64,000 nt of DNA from Roseovarius nanhaiticus (GCF_900156535.1 NZ_FTNV01000002.1:62001-126000); one strand, 5' to 3'; shown: positions 1 through 9,475, counted from the first letter of the stretch. Notes: generated by a model from the sequence alone, not told the origin. Program-made: numbers and translations.

Positions 1-1482
1 GAGAGAGCCGGAGTCGGACGAGGTCACGAAGAACACCACCACGAGGATGATCCCGATGGTCGAGGTGATCGTCGCCAATGGCAGCTGATCGAGCATGTAA
101 AAGAGCTTCAGCTCGAGCGAGGCTTCCTTGGCCGCCGTGTAGCCGTCATTGACGACCTGGCTGATGGCCGTACCGCCAAAGACACTCATCCACAGCACGC
201 AGACCAGGCTGGGGATCAGCAGCACGCAGATCAGGAATTCACGGACGCTGCGGCCCCGGCTGACGCGGGCGATGAACATGCCCACGAAGGGTGACCAGCT
301 GATCCACCAGGCCCAGTAGAATGCCGTCCAGCCTTGCACGAAGTTGGTATCGTCACGCCCGAACGGATTGCTGAGCGGGATGAGGTTTTGCAGATAGGCC
401 CAGAGGCTGTCCGCAAAGAAGGTCAGCAAGAAAATCGGACCGCCCACGATCAGGGTAAAGAGGAGCAGAAGGCCCGCAAGGCCCATGTTGATCTCCGACA
501 GCACCTTGACCCCGCCATCCAGACCGCGCGCCACCGAAATCAGCGCGATCGCGGTGATGCCCGTGATCAGCAGAACCAGCAGCGTGCTGCTATCCGCGAC
601 TCCCGATTCTTCGCTGTTGCCATAGGCGATGCCAAGGAAACTGCGCGTGCCTTCTGCGGCGTCGCCCGATCCGTAAAGGAAGGTCAGGCCCGATGCCGCT
701 TGCTCGGCGCCAAAGCCCAGCGATGTTGCCAGACCAAAGAGCGTGGCAAAAACGGCCAGCGTGTCGATGATATGGCCGGTCCAGCCCCAGACCCGCTCGC
801 CAAAGATGGGGTAGAACGCGCTACGCAGCGTCAGGGGCAGGCCCTTGTTGTAGCTGAACAGCGCCAGCGCCAACGCCACAACCGCATAGATCGCCCAAGG
901 GTGCAGACCCCAATGAAAGATCGTCGCCGCCATGCCAAGGCGCGTCGCTTCGGCCTCGGATGCCGCCGCGCCCAAGGGAGCCCAGTCGGTGCGCAGACCG
1001 TTTTCAACGCTTGTCCCGCCCAGCGAACTGCCGAAATGGCTCATGGGCTCGGACACGCCGAAGAACATGAGGCCAATGCCCATGCCCGCCGCGAAAAGCA
1101 TCGCAAACCAGCCGATGTAGCTGTAGTCGGGCGTCGCCTCGGTCCCGCCCAGCCGGATCGAGCCGTAGGGGCTGACGATCAGGAAGAGGCAGAAAATCAC
1201 AAAGATATTGGCGGCGCTGAGGAAAAACCAATCGAATGTCTTGGTCACGAAGTCGAACGACCATGAAAACATGGCATTCGCCTGATCCGGCAGCGCCAAC
1301 GCGAAAAATACGAAGGCGACAATAGAGATGCCGGCCATCGCAAAGACAGGGTTGTGAAAGTCCAGGCCGAAAGGCCCGATCTTCGTTTCGAAATTGTCCT
1401 GACCGATTTCGTAATCTGTTTCGATGATGTCGGAATTTCCTTCTGGAGCAGGTATTCCCTGATCGTCAACTGTGTCGACCAT
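1..1482 (-). CDS. BCCT-family osmolyte (betaine/choline/carnitine) transporter, 3' end cut by window edge
   Basis: Sodium- or proton-coupled uptake of quaternary ammonium compounds such as betaine, choline or DMSP across the inner membrane. Reading from the ATG at 1482, a cytoplasmic tail of about 45 residues is followed by many hydrophobic helices. BCCT hallmarks are seen: GMGIGLMFFGVSEP at residues 133-146, FHWGLHPWAIYAVVAL shortly after, the tryptophan-rich FYWAWWISWSPFVGMFIARVSRGR segment in the second half, and TSSDSGS at the very end of the visible part. The start has an AAGGA ribosome site 7 nt upstream. 494 codons are present and the gene runs off the left edge, so the C-terminus is unknown. 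Family assignment is firm; the substrate is not visible. Confidence 0.9.
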   Translation of the reverse strand, partial: MVDTVDDQGIPAPEGNSDIIETDYEIGQDNFETKIGPFGLDFHNPVFAMAGISIVAFVFFALALPDQANAMFSWSFDFVTKTFDWFFLSAANIFVIFCLFLIVSPYGSIRLGGTEATPDYSYIGWFAMLFAAGMGIGLMFFGVSEPMSHFGSSLGGTSVENGLRTDWAPLGAAASEAEATRLGMAATIFHWGLHPWAIYAVVALALALFSYNKGLPLTLRSAFYPIFGERVWGWTGHIIDTLAVFATLFGLATSLGFGAEQAASGLTFLYGSGDAAEGTRSFLGIAYGNSEESGVADSSTLLVLLITGITAIALISVARGLDGGVKVLSEINMGLAGLLLLFTLIVGGPIFLLTFFADSLWAYLQNLIPLSNPFGRDDTNFVQGWTAFYWAWWISWSPFVGMFIARVSRGRSVREFLICVLLIPSLVCVLWMSVFGGTAISQVVNDGYTAAKEASLELKLFYMLDQLPLATITSTIGIILVVVFFVTSSDSGSL

Positions 1483-1759
1483 GCGTTATCCTTTCCCTGG
1501 TGGCCATGCCCCGTCTGCGCAACCTGCGCCGTCCGGAACCGTGCCAACCGTTTCCTTTTTGCGCGCAGCAGTTTTTGCGCGATCTTGCCGTCTGAAGCTG
1601 TACGACCCAATGCCGCCCAGCTTCGACAGAGCGATATTCGCCTGAACCTTGACGACGAAGTAGAGTGGTACAGTAACAAGACATCACAGGGGATCGCAAC
1701 CAAAGCGGCACCGATCGGTCCAAAAGCGACCTCAGGCTGGCGCAGCGCGGCGTACCCAA

Positions 1760-1794
1760 AGGCCAAAAGACCCCACCAAGCATCCTTGGCGGGG
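1760..1794 (-). terminator. Rho-independent terminator after degQ
   Basis: A 10-bp stem (1771-1780 with 1785-1794, one G-T pair) closes a 4-nt loop and is followed on the minus strand by TCTTTT. It lies about 40 nt past the protease stop codon, so it probably ends the hflK-hflC-DUF2065-degQ transcript. The rest of the 350-bp gap 1483-1834 shows no convincing gene; it must hold the promoter of the BCCT gene. Confidence 0.7.
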
Positions 1795-1834
1795 GCCTCG
1801 TCCGAACCTGCAAGCGGTCAAAACCGGTGGGCGG

Positions 1835-3307
1835 TTACTCCTCGGACAGGGTCAGCGCGACAAAGCGCGGCTGCCCGTTCGAGCGCACCAACAGCAGGAT
1901 CGACTTGCGGCCCGCCTCGCGCGCGTCCTCGATGCGGCTTTCCAGCTCGGCAATGCTGGTCAGGGCTTGCTGGCCTGCCTCGGTGATCACGTCGCCCGCG
2001 CGCATGCCCTTTTCAAAGGCTTCAGAGACCTGATCGACATCCTGCACCACAAGGCCGGTTGCATCGCTGTCGAGCTCGAGCTGGCCGCGCAAATCGTCGT
2101 CCAGCGGCGCCAGCGTCATACCCATCAGAGTTTGGGGCTCGGGTGCGGCGTCGGGTGTGCTTTCGTCGCCCGAGGATCCACCTTCGGCCTCTTCGCGGCG
2201 GCCCAGCGTCACTTTCAGAGTCTTGGTGCCACCATCGCGAAAGACGACGACGCGGACGGTCTTGCCCACCTCGGTCTCGCCCACCTGGCGAACCAATTCG
2301 CGCGTGTCGGGCACCTTGACGCCGTCAAAGGAGGTGATGACATCACCCGCCATCATGCCTGCGTCCTTTGCGGGGCCCGGCGGGACATCCGTCACCAGTG
2401 CGCCTGCGGCTATATCGAGACCCATGGCCTCGGCAACATCCGGGGTCACATCCTGAATGCGCACGCCCAGCCAGCCGCGGCGCGTCTCGCCGAACTCCTG
2501 AAGCTGATCGACGACGCGGGTCACCACATTCGACGCCATCGAGAAACCGATACCGATCGAGCCGCCATTGGGGCTGAGGATCGCGGTATTTACCCCTACG
2601 ACCTTCCCATCCATGTCGAACAGCGGCCCCCCTGAATTGCCTTGGTTGATCGCCGCATCGGTCTGGATGTAATCGTCATACGTGCCCGAAAGCGCCCGGT
2701 TGCGCGCCGATACGATGCCCGCACTGACCGAGAAGCCCTGGCCCAGCGGATTGCCCATGGCGATCACCCAATCTCCGACGCGCGCCGTGTCACTGTCGCC
2801 AAAGCTGACGAAGGGAAGCGGATTATCCGCCTCGACCTTCAGAAGGGCGATGTCGGTCTTGGGGTCGGTGCCGATGACCGTGGCTTCCAGCTCGCCGCCC
2901 TCGTAGAACTCGATGATGATCTCATCCGCGCTTTCGATGACGTGGTTGTTGGTGACGATATAGCCATCCTCCGAGATCACGAAGCCCGAACCAAGCGCCG
3001 AACCGCGCCGCTGGCGCGGTGCGGGGGCGTCGTCATTACCCCGGTCTCGGAATTGGCGAAAGAGATCTTCCAGCGGCGAACCTTCGGGCACGATGGGCCC
3101 GGCGCCACGGCCATCGGCCACGGTCGTCGAGGTAGTGATGTTGACCACCGCGGGGCTGATCTTTTGCGCCAGATCGGCGAAGCTTTCGGGGCGGGCCTGT
3201 GCAGCCAGCGCCTGCGCCAGCACCAGTGCCGAAACCAGCATGGCCAGCGCCATCGCCTTGAAAGTCGCGGTATTCGGACGGGCCATCGCTGCGCTTTGGT
3301 GTCTCAA
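1835..3307 (-). CDS. degQ: Periplasmic Do-family serine protease (DegP/DegQ type)
   Basis: ATP-independent protease/chaperone that degrades misfolded envelope proteins. From the TTG at 3307: signal peptide about 1-37, trypsin-like domain with triad His122 (TNNHV), Asp152 (TDIALLK) and Ser225 (GNSGGP), PDZ1 about 265-360, acidic linker, PDZ2 about 385-490. Length (490) is normal for DegP/DegQ. The TTG is preceded by a good GAGGAG site 7 nt away, while the in-frame ATG at 3286 has none, so the TTG start is preferred despite the slightly long signal n-region. Downstream of hflK, hflC and a DUF2065 gene in the same direction; in alphaproteobacteria this set forms an envelope/membrane quality-control operon. 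The symbol degQ versus degP is by convention. Confidence 0.93.
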   Translation of the reverse strand: MRHQSAAMARPNTATFKAMALAMLVSALVLAQALAAQARPESFADLAQKISPAVVNITTSTTVADGRGAGPIVPEGSPLEDLFRQFRDRGNDDAPAPRQRRGSALGSGFVISEDGYIVTNNHVIESADEIIIEFYEGGELEATVIGTDPKTDIALLKVEADNPLPFVSFGDSDTARVGDWVIAMGNPLGQGFSVSAGIVSARNRALSGTYDDYIQTDAAINQGNSGGPLFDMDGKVVGVNTAILSPNGGSIGIGFSMASNVVTRVVDQLQEFGETRRGWLGVRIQDVTPDVAEAMGLDIAAGALVTDVPPGPAKDAGMMAGDVITSFDGVKVPDTRELVRQVGETEVGKTVRVVVFRDGGTKTLKVTLGRREEAEGGSSGDESTPDAAPEPQTLMGMTLAPLDDDLRGQLELDSDATGLVVQDVDQVSEAFEKGMRAGDVITEAGQQALTSIAELESRIEDAREAGRKSILLLVRSNGQPRFVALTLSEE

Positions 3308-3414
3308 GATCGTTCTCCTCGGTTGCGTTTCATCCTACGCCTTGACTGCGAGTGTAGGCACAGACGCGGCGAGTGCAAACGGTGATTGCATGCTTCACGT
3401 GAGCGTGACGCGCC

Positions 3415-3612
3415 TCATGCCCCCAGCGACTTGGCGATCCAAACGAGCGCGAGCCCCGCCGCAATCGCGGCGAGACCCATCAATCTGCGTGTCTCGTGCG
3501 GCATGGCACGCATCGCCTCCAACATCCGGTCCACGATGCCGGGGGCCAGTGCATAAATCAGCCCCTCAACGATCAGCACAAGGCCAAGCGCAAGCGCACC
3601 GGTCGCCAGCAT
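3415..3612 (-). CDS. DUF2065 small inner-membrane protein
   Basis: 65-residue protein with two hydrophobic helices separated by a short charged stretch (RMLEAMRAMPHETRR). Size, topology and place directly after hflC match the DUF2065 (YjeT-like) family, whose function is unknown. The ATG at 3612 overlaps the hflC stop as TGATG, giving translational coupling; a GTG one codon earlier (3615) is possible. Its position between hflC and the Do protease suggests a helper role in membrane protein quality control (inference). Confidence 0.85.
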   Translation of the reverse strand: MLATGALALGLVLIVEGLIYALAPGIVDRMLEAMRAMPHETRRLMGLAAIAAGLALVWIAKSLGA

Positions 3613-4697
3613 CACTCGGCTGCGGGTTGATCGTCGCCGGCAGTGCCGCCATTGGACAGCACACCGCTGGTTGACGCGCCCGAAGCCGCGTCCCCGCCTG
3701 TCCCTACATCCGCGCCATCCGTGCCGGCATCGGTTTCGGGCTCAGCCTCTGCGCCGCTGCTGCTCCCGGCGGTGACTGCTTGCGCGGCTTCCGCTGCTGC
3801 GGCCTGCCCGGCTGCACCCAAGGGCGGAACGGGCCCGCCGACCGAGTTGAAGTAGCTGAAGAAATCGCTGTCGGGCGACATCACGATGGAAGAGTTGCTG
3901 CCCTGCAGCGCGGCACGATAGGCATCCAGCGAGCGATAAAATTCAAAGAATTCCGCATCCGCACCAAAGGCTTCGTTGAAGATCGCGTTCGACAGGGCAT
4001 CCGCCTCGCCTCGGGTGATCTCGGCCTGACGGCGCGCATCCGACACCAGCTCGACCTGCGTCCGGTCGGCCTGCGCACGCACACGCTGCGCCGCCTCGTT
4101 ACCGCGCGCGATCTCGTCCGCCGCCTCGCGTTCACGCTCGGCCCGCATCCGGGCGAAGGTGGCGTCGAGGTTCTGCGCCGGAAGGTCGGTACGCTTCAGG
4201 CGCACGTCCACCACTTCGATGCCCAGCTCGCGCGCCTCTGAGATCGCGGCGTTGCGGATGCGCAGCATCAGCGCGGCACGGTCCGTGCTGAGGATGTCGT
4301 TAGAGCTGACCGAACCCAGAACTTCGCGGGTCCGCGAGCGCAGGATCGAGTCAAGCCGGCTCTCGGCAAAGGGGATACCCCCATCACCGACGGCCTCGCG
4401 GAAACGGCGCACATCCACGATGCGATAGCGCGCAAAGGCGTCCACGACGAGGCGCCGGTCATCCAGCGGTGTCACCTCGAGCGGGTCGATGTCCCGGCTC
4501 AGAATCCGGTCGTCATAGCGCACGACCTGCTGAATGAACGGGATCTTGAAGCCGAGACCCGGCTCTTCCTTTACGTCGATGATCTTGGAGAATTGCAGCA
4601 CCAGCGCGCTTTCGCGCTCGTCCACGATAAAGATGGACAGCATGCCGACGACACCGGCCACCGCGACTGCGGGAAGGATGAATGCGGATTTGCTCAT
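3612..4697 (-). CDS. hflC: HflC, SPFH/prohibitin-domain subunit of the HflKC complex
   Basis: Forms with HflK a large membrane cage, periplasm-facing in E. coli, that surrounds FtsH and modulates proteolysis of membrane proteins. One N-terminal transmembrane helix (about 5-22), then the SPFH domain (ERESALVLQFSKI, VVDAFARYRIVD) and a long charged coiled coil about 165-250 rich in Arg/Glu/Ala (ERERE, RAQADRTQVELV). The last 60 residues are a low-complexity Ala/Gly/Asp/Glu tail longer than in E. coli HflC. ATG at 4697 starts 1 nt past the hflK stop; longer in-frame extensions would run into hflK. 361 residues. Confidence 0.95.
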   Translation of the reverse strand: MSKSAFILPAVAVAGVVGMLSIFIVDERESALVLQFSKIIDVKEEPGLGFKIPFIQQVVRYDDRILSRDIDPLEVTPLDDRRLVVDAFARYRIVDVRRFREAVGDGGIPFAESRLDSILRSRTREVLGSVSSNDILSTDRAALMLRIRNAAISEARELGIEVVDVRLKRTDLPAQNLDATFARMRAEREREAADEIARGNEAAQRVRAQADRTQVELVSDARRQAEITRGEADALSNAIFNEAFGADAEFFEFYRSLDAYRAALQGSNSSIVMSPDSDFFSYFNSVGGPVPPLGAAGQAAAAEAAQAVTAGSSSGAEAEPETDAGTDGADVGTGGDAASGASTSGVLSNGGTAGDDQPAAE

Positions 4698-4698
4698 A

Positions 4699-5862
4699 TT
4701 ACTGGTTTCCCGAATTATTGCGCAGCTCATTGAGCGGCAGGTAGGGGACGACGCCTTGGTTGCCCGAGCTGTTCTGGTCGAGGATGATCTTGTCCATATC
4801 GCCCAGCACTTCCTCCATCGCCTCCAGATACAGACGCTTGCGTGTCACCTCGGGGGCCTTGGTGTATTCGCCCAGAACCGCGCTAAAGCGGCTGGCCTCA
4901 CCTTCGGCCTCGTTGACGACACGGGCGCGATAGCCTTCGGCCTCTTCCAGCGTCTGCGCTGCCTGACCGCGCGCTTCGGCGAGGATACGGGCGGCATAGG
5001 CATCAGCCTCTTTTTCGAGGCGGTCGCGCTGCTGCTCGGCGGCCTGCACTTCGCGGAAGGCGTCGATCACCTCTTGCGGGGGATCGGCCTTGTCAAAGTT
5101 GATACGGACCACGTTGATCCCGCTGGCGTAACTGTCGAGCGTGTTCTGGATCAGATCCTCAAGGCGCGAGGCGATGACACCCCGGTCGCGGTTGAGGATG
5201 GGCGCAAGCTGCGACTGCGCGATGATTTCACGCATGGCCGATTCCGACACGGCGCGGATCGTCGCGCGCGGGTCGCGCAGGTTGAATAGCAGCATGGCCG
5301 GATCATTGATGTTCCAAACCACCTGGAAGTCGATGTCGACGATATTCTCGTCGCCCGTCAGCATGAGACCAGCTTCGCCGCCGCGTCCGCCGACGCCGAT
5401 ATCTTCGCTTCGCTCGGACGTCACGACAACCTTCTCATACGTCACGAAGGGCCATGGCGCGAGATGCGGGCCCGAGCCGGTCGTGCGATGATACTCACCC
5501 AAGAACAACTCTACGGCGCGCTCTTCGGGCTTGACCGTATAGAAACTTGCAAAGAGCCAGAGCGCGACAACACCCAGAAGGCCGAGGATGACCATGCCAC
5601 GTGTGACGCGCGGGCCTTCGCCCCCGCCACTGCCGCCGGCACCGCCGCCGCCGCCACGACCGCCCATCAAAACGCGCAGCTGATCTTGGCCCTTGCGGAC
5701 CAGCTCATCGATTTCCGGCATCTGGCCGCTGCCGCCGGGCCGCCGCCCGCCGCGGTCGCCACCACTCTGGTCGCCACCATTTTGACCATTGCCCCGGCCA
5801 CCGCCCGAGCCTCCGCCCGAATTACCGCCGCCGCCCCACGGGCCGCCCGACTGTCCTGCCAT
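4699..5862 (-). CDS. hflK: HflK, SPFH-domain subunit of the HflKC complex
   Basis: Partner of HflC. Glycine-rich cytoplasmic N-terminus (residues 1-85, many GG/GGG runs), one transmembrane helix about 90-107, SPFH domain (TVKPEERAVELFLGEY at its start), then coiled coil with EAEGYRARVVNEAEGEASRF typical of HflK. 387 residues. Two ATGs are possible; the one at 5862 lies 9 nt after the AAGGGG ribosome site, whereas the earlier one at 5871 touches it, so 5862 is chosen. First gene of the operon. Confidence 0.95.
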   Translation of the reverse strand: MAGQSGGPWGGGGNSGGGSGGGRGNGQNGGDQSGGDRGGRRPGGSGQMPEIDELVRKGQDQLRVLMGGRGGGGGAGGSGGGEGPRVTRGMVILGLLGVVALWLFASFYTVKPEERAVELFLGEYHRTTGSGPHLAPWPFVTYEKVVVTSERSEDIGVGGRGGEAGLMLTGDENIVDIDFQVVWNINDPAMLLFNLRDPRATIRAVSESAMREIIAQSQLAPILNRDRGVIASRLEDLIQNTLDSYASGINVVRINFDKADPPQEVIDAFREVQAAEQQRDRLEKEADAYAARILAEARGQAAQTLEEAEGYRARVVNEAEGEASRFSAVLGEYTKAPEVTRKRLYLEAMEEVLGDMDKIILDQNSSGNQGVVPYLPLNELRNNSGNQ

Positions 5863-5993
5863 GAAGATCATCCCCTTGAAATTCCCTGGCCGCGGTGCTG
5901 TGGCACCGCCGCCCTTTGTAAACTGTATAGCGCAGCCCGGAATTCAACCCAAATCCGGCCAAGCGGCGCCGATAATCGACATTGCGCCCGGTC

Positions 5994-7349
5994 CTAGCCC
6001 GTGCGCACCGGCGCCTTCATCGTCACCAATTCTTCTGACATGGTGGGATGCACTGCGCAAACACGGTCGAAATCCTCTTTCGTGGCGCCCATCTTGACCG
6101 CGATCCCGGCCATCTGGATCATCTCGCCCGCGCCAGGCGCGACGATGTGACACCCCAAGACGCGGCGCGTCGCCTGGCTGACCACCAGCTTCATCAGCAC
6201 GCGGCCCGGGCTGCCGATAAAGGCGGTCTTCATCGGCCGGAACGAGGTACAATAGACTTCGATCGGCTCCAGATCGCGGGCGGCCTCCTCGCTGAGGCCG
6301 ACGGTGCCGATTTCGGGCTGGGTAAAGATGGCTGTCGGGATAAGGTCGTGATCCACCGGCGTCGGATTGCCTTTGAATACCGTTTCGACAAAGGCCATCC
6401 CCTCGCGGATGGCCACGGGCGTCAGGTTAACCCGGTCCGTCACATCGCCGATCGCGTAGATCGAGGGCACGGCCGTCTGGCTATACTCATCGACTTCGAT
6501 CTGGCCGTTCCGGCCAAGCCTTACGCCGAGATCCTCAAGGCCCAGATCCGCGCTGCTCGGCCTGCGGCCCGTGGCAAAGAACACCTTGTCGAACCGCTGC
6601 TCGGACCCGTTGGTCGGCTTGACCACATAGCCATCCCCATCGGACGCGATGTTCATGATATTGGTGCCCAGCTTCAGATTGATCCCGTTTTCGATCATGT
6701 CCTCGGCCACGAGGCCACGCGCCTCTTCGTCGAATCCGCGCAGGATCTGCGCGCCGCGGTAGAACTGGGTGACATTGACGCCAAGGCCGTTGAGGATGCA
6801 GGCAAATTCGCAAGCGATATAGCCGCCGCCGACCACGAGAATGCTGCGCGGCAACTGATCCAGATGGAAAATGTCATCGCTGACGATGCCATGCTCGGCG
6901 CCGGGCATGTCGGGCCGCACCGGCGCGCCGCCGGTCGCGATCAGGATATGCTTGGCGGTAAAGCTCTCGCCGGTCGAGAGGGTCACGGTATGCGCATCGC
7001 TGAGGCGCGCGCGGGCGTCGTAGGTCGTCACACCGCTGTTTTTCAAAAGGCCGCGATAGATCTCCTCCAGCCGGTCCAACTCGGAGTGCAGATGCGTGCG
7101 GAACGCGGTCCAGTCGAAACCACCGGAATGGACGGTCCAGCCGTAGGATTGCGCATTCTGGATCTCGGCGGGAAATTCACTGGCAAAGACCATCAGCTTT
7201 TTGGGCACGCAGCCGCGAATGACGCAGGTGCCGCCGTAACGGCTTTGCTCGGCCAGCGCGACGCTGGCCCCCGTCGCCGCCGCGACGCGCGCCGCGCGCA
7301 CCCCGCCCGAGCCGCCGCCGATCACGAAGAGATCATAGTCGAATGTCAT
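5994..7349 (-). CDS. gor: Glutathione-disulfide reductase
   Basis: Reduces oxidised glutathione with NADPH; soluble FAD homodimer. N-terminal FAD-binding GGGSGG (11-16), redox disulfide Cys42/Cys47 in GTCVIRGCVPKK, NADPH domain with VVGGGYIACEFA, second FAD motif YAIGDVTDR, and the C-terminal HPTMSEE active-site motif. The redox motif and the full 451-residue length fit class I glutathione reductase rather than lipoamide dehydrogenase or mercuric reductase. Stop of the upstream membrane-protein gene is at 7350, directly adjacent, and rpiA lies before that, so the three genes probably form one transcript. Confidence 0.94.
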   Translation of the reverse strand: MTFDYDLFVIGGGSGGVRAARVAAATGASVALAEQSRYGGTCVIRGCVPKKLMVFASEFPAEIQNAQSYGWTVHSGGFDWTAFRTHLHSELDRLEEIYRGLLKNSGVTTYDARARLSDAHTVTLSTGESFTAKHILIATGGAPVRPDMPGAEHGIVSDDIFHLDQLPRSILVVGGGYIACEFACILNGLGVNVTQFYRGAQILRGFDEEARGLVAEDMIENGINLKLGTNIMNIASDGDGYVVKPTNGSEQRFDKVFFATGRRPSSADLGLEDLGVRLGRNGQIEVDEYSQTAVPSIYAIGDVTDRVNLTPVAIREGMAFVETVFKGNPTPVDHDLIPTAIFTQPEIGTVGLSEEAARDLEPIEVYCTSFRPMKTAFIGSPGRVLMKLVVSQATRRVLGCHIVAPGAGEMIQMAGIAVKMGATKEDFDRVCAVHPTMSEELVTMKAPVRTG

Positions 7350-7865
7350 TCAGATGCCTTTCTGTTCCGTAGCGGCGACCCGCGCCTGCCCCATCGCCGC
7401 CTCGATACCGCCCAGCCGCTTTTCCAGGCCAGGCCGCCGCGCCATCAGCGCCGCGTGAAACCGTGCCGCCGCATCGGCGCCCATGACGCGCAGCGACACG
7501 ATGCCGAAGCGCTCCGCCTTGCCGACTTGAGCGGGCACGGCAAAGAGAACGCCCACCCGGTTCGCCGGATCAATCGTATGCGCGATCAGATCCTCCCAGG
7601 CAAAGCTCTGCACCTTGCCGAGATTGCCGGTCACCTCAACCGCGTCCGGCGTCATGCGCGCCACCCAGCGGCGCCGCAAGAGCGACACGGCGGTGAATAT
7701 CGCGCCCGAGGCGCAGAGTGCGCCGAAGAAAGCCCAGCCCACGCTGCCGCCATCCTGCCACAGCCATAGCGCCATACCCGCAGCCACCGAATAGGCGACG
7801 ATGTTGAACATCATCGCCGCGCGCCGTCTCGGCGCAATCGGGAAAATCTGGACGCCGTCATCCAT
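7350..7865 (-). CDS. Conserved small inner-membrane protein of unknown function
   Basis: 171 residues. Residues about 20-60 form two hydrophobic helices with a short loop (LWLWQDGGSVGWAF); the C-terminal 100 residues are soluble, mixed alpha/beta, with a pattern resembling membrane-attached PH-like domains (VEVTGNLGKVQSFAWEDLI). It sits between rpiA and gor, 6 nt after rpiA and touching gor. No known function; the link to sugar phosphate or redox metabolism is by position only. Confidence 0.75.
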   Translation of the reverse strand: MDDGVQIFPIAPRRRAAMMFNIVAYSVAAGMALWLWQDGGSVGWAFFGALCASGAIFTAVSLLRRRWVARMTPDAVEVTGNLGKVQSFAWEDLIAHTIDPANRVGVLFAVPAQVGKAERFGIVSLRVMGADAAARFHAALMARRPGLEKRLGGIEAAMGQARVAATEQKGI

Positions 7866-7871
7866 GCAGGG

Positions 7872-8660
7872 TCAATCCATCATATCCTTGAAAAGATTGT
7901 CGGATTCGACGAAATCCAGCCGGTCCTGCTCGACCGTGCCCTCGTTGATGTCACGGAGCACGACACGTCCGTCGCCATGGCCGATCACGACCACGTCGCA
8001 GATATCCACGAAAAGACCATTTTCAACGACGCCGGGGATTTGGTTCAGCACCATCGCCAGCTGGCGCGCGTTGCCGATACGGCCCAGATGCAGATCGAGG
8101 ATATGATTGCCCTCGTCGGTGACATAAGGATGATCGCCGTTCATGCGCAGCGTCACATCGCGGCCCAGCACGTCGACCGAAATCAGCATCTCCTCGATCA
8201 GGGCGCGGCTGGTTTGCCAGCCGAAGGGAATGACCTCGACCGGCAGGGGAAAGGCGCCCAGATGGCCCACTTCCTTGGCCGCGTCCGCGATCACGATCAT
8301 CTGGTCGCTGGCCGTGGCCACGATCTTTTCCTGCAGAAGCGCACCGCCGCCGCCCTTGATCAGATTGAGCTCACCGTCGAATTCGTCGGCGCCGTCGATC
8401 GTCAGGTCCAGCCACTTGGCTTCGTCGAGGCTGATCACCTCGATACCGACCTCACGCGCCAGTTCGGCTGTGCGGGTGGAGGTGGGCACGCCGCGGATCT
8501 TCAGCCCGTCCTCGCGCACCAGCTCCCCCAGGCAGCGCACCATCCAGGCAGCGGTTGATCCCGTGCCCAGACCGACGCGCATGCCGTCCTCGACATAATC
8601 GACCGCCTTCTTGGCGGCGACGAATTTGGCCTTGTCGATGGGCGACAATTGTCCGGTCAT
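7872..8660 (-). CDS. rpiA: Ribose-5-phosphate isomerase A
   Basis: Interconverts ribose 5-phosphate and ribulose 5-phosphate in the pentose phosphate pathway; cytoplasmic. Family motifs are all present: VGLGTGSTAAW near the N-terminus, the catalytic DGADE loop and KGGGGALLQEK. 262 residues from ATG 8660, slightly longer than E. coli RpiA (219) because of a C-terminal extension (FVDICDVVVIG...NLFKDMMD). An in-frame upstream TTG/ATG would add only seven non-conserved residues. First gene of a likely rpiA-(membrane protein)-gor unit. Confidence 0.95.
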   Translation of the reverse strand: MTGQLSPIDKAKFVAAKKAVDYVEDGMRVGLGTGSTAAWMVRCLGELVREDGLKIRGVPTSTRTAELAREVGIEVISLDEAKWLDLTIDGADEFDGELNLIKGGGGALLQEKIVATASDQMIVIADAAKEVGHLGAFPLPVEVIPFGWQTSRALIEEMLISVDVLGRDVTLRMNGDHPYVTDEGNHILDLHLGRIGNARQLAMVLNQIPGVVENGLFVDICDVVVIGHGDGRVVLRDINEGTVEQDRLDFVESDNLFKDMMD

Positions 8661-8788
8661 GGCAGCGACTCCCCGTAGCATCAGCGCATCCCGGTATAGG
8701 CACTAAGCCCATATGGTGCGAGAGGCAATCCGGGGCGCGCCGGGCTTTGCGCTTCTATCGGGGCGGGCGGCGTGTTTAACTTGGCCTC

Positions 8789-9475
8789 ATGAGCCTAATT
8801 CTGCATTACGCCCCCGACAATGCGTCGCTGATCGTGCGCCTCGCGCTCGAAGAGCTGGGCCTGCCGTATCAGACCCGCCTCGTCGACCGAGCGGCCCGCG
8901 CGCAAGAGGGCGCAGCCTACCGCGCGATCAACCCGCATGGCCTGATCCCCGCCATCGAGACGCCCCATGGCGCGATATTCGAGACGGCGGCGATCCTTTT
9001 GTGGCTCGATGAGCAGAAACCCGGACAGCTGTCGCCGATGCCCTGCGCGCAGGGGCGCGGAGATCACCTGAAATGGCTGCTCTTCATCGCCAATACGCTG
9101 CATCCTGCGCTGCGCATGACCTTCTACTCCGAAAAATATTGCCCAGGCTCCGAAGCCGCGCTGCGCGCCCACATGCGCGGGCAGATCCTGCAGTATCTGG
9201 CGCGGATCGAGGCGGCGGCGCGGGGGCCGTTCTTCGCCGGCGACGCGCCCGGCATGATCGACCTCTACCTCGCGCCGCTCTTGCGCTGGTGCGCGCTTTA
9301 TCCCGGCGGCGCGGATGGCGCGCTGGACCTCGCACCGTTTCCGGCGCTTCTGGCGATGTGCCGGACGCTGGAGCGGCGTCCCGCCGCGCAGCGCGCCGCG
9401 TTGGCCGAAGGGCTGGGCGCCGCCCCCTACAGCGCGCCCAGGCCGCCGAACCCACCCGAGGGCAGCGCGACATAA
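8789..9475 (+). CDS. Glutathione S-transferase family protein
   Basis: 228 residues with an N-terminal thioredoxin-like GST domain (SLILHYAPDNASLIVRLAL, then the cis-proline glutathione-binding segment GLIPAIETPHGAIFETAAILLWL around 50-75) and an all-helical C-terminal domain. The residues after the start (YAPDNAS) resemble Ser/Cys-type bacterial GSTs. Substrate unknown; detoxification or a thiol transfer role is inferred from the family. Stands divergently from rpiA with a 128-bp gap, and 97 bp before the next gene. Confidence 0.88.
   Translation: MSLILHYAPDNASLIVRLALEELGLPYQTRLVDRAARAQEGAAYRAINPHGLIPAIETPHGAIFETAAILLWLDEQKPGQLSPMPCAQGRGDHLKWLLFIANTLHPALRMTFYSEKYCPGSEAALRAHMRGQILQYLARIEAAARGPFFAGDAPGMIDLYLAPLLRWCALYPGGADGALDLAPFPALLAMCRTLERRPAAQRAALAEGLGAAPYSAPRPPNPPEGSAT

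Noticed and set aside
334-1266. 310-codon plus-strand frame opposite the BCCT gene
   Set aside because: The minus strand gives a clear BCCT transporter; the plus frame is Arg/Gln/Ala-rich and motif-free.
1245-1766. Minus-strand frame upstream of the BCCT gene with a hydrophobic start
   Set aside because: It overlaps the degQ terminator and the BCCT start, needs a TTG start, and becomes basic and motif-free after 30 residues.
6048-7769. 573-codon plus-strand frame opposite gor
   Set aside because: Shadow of glutathione reductase; no motifs and the composition typical of antisense translation.
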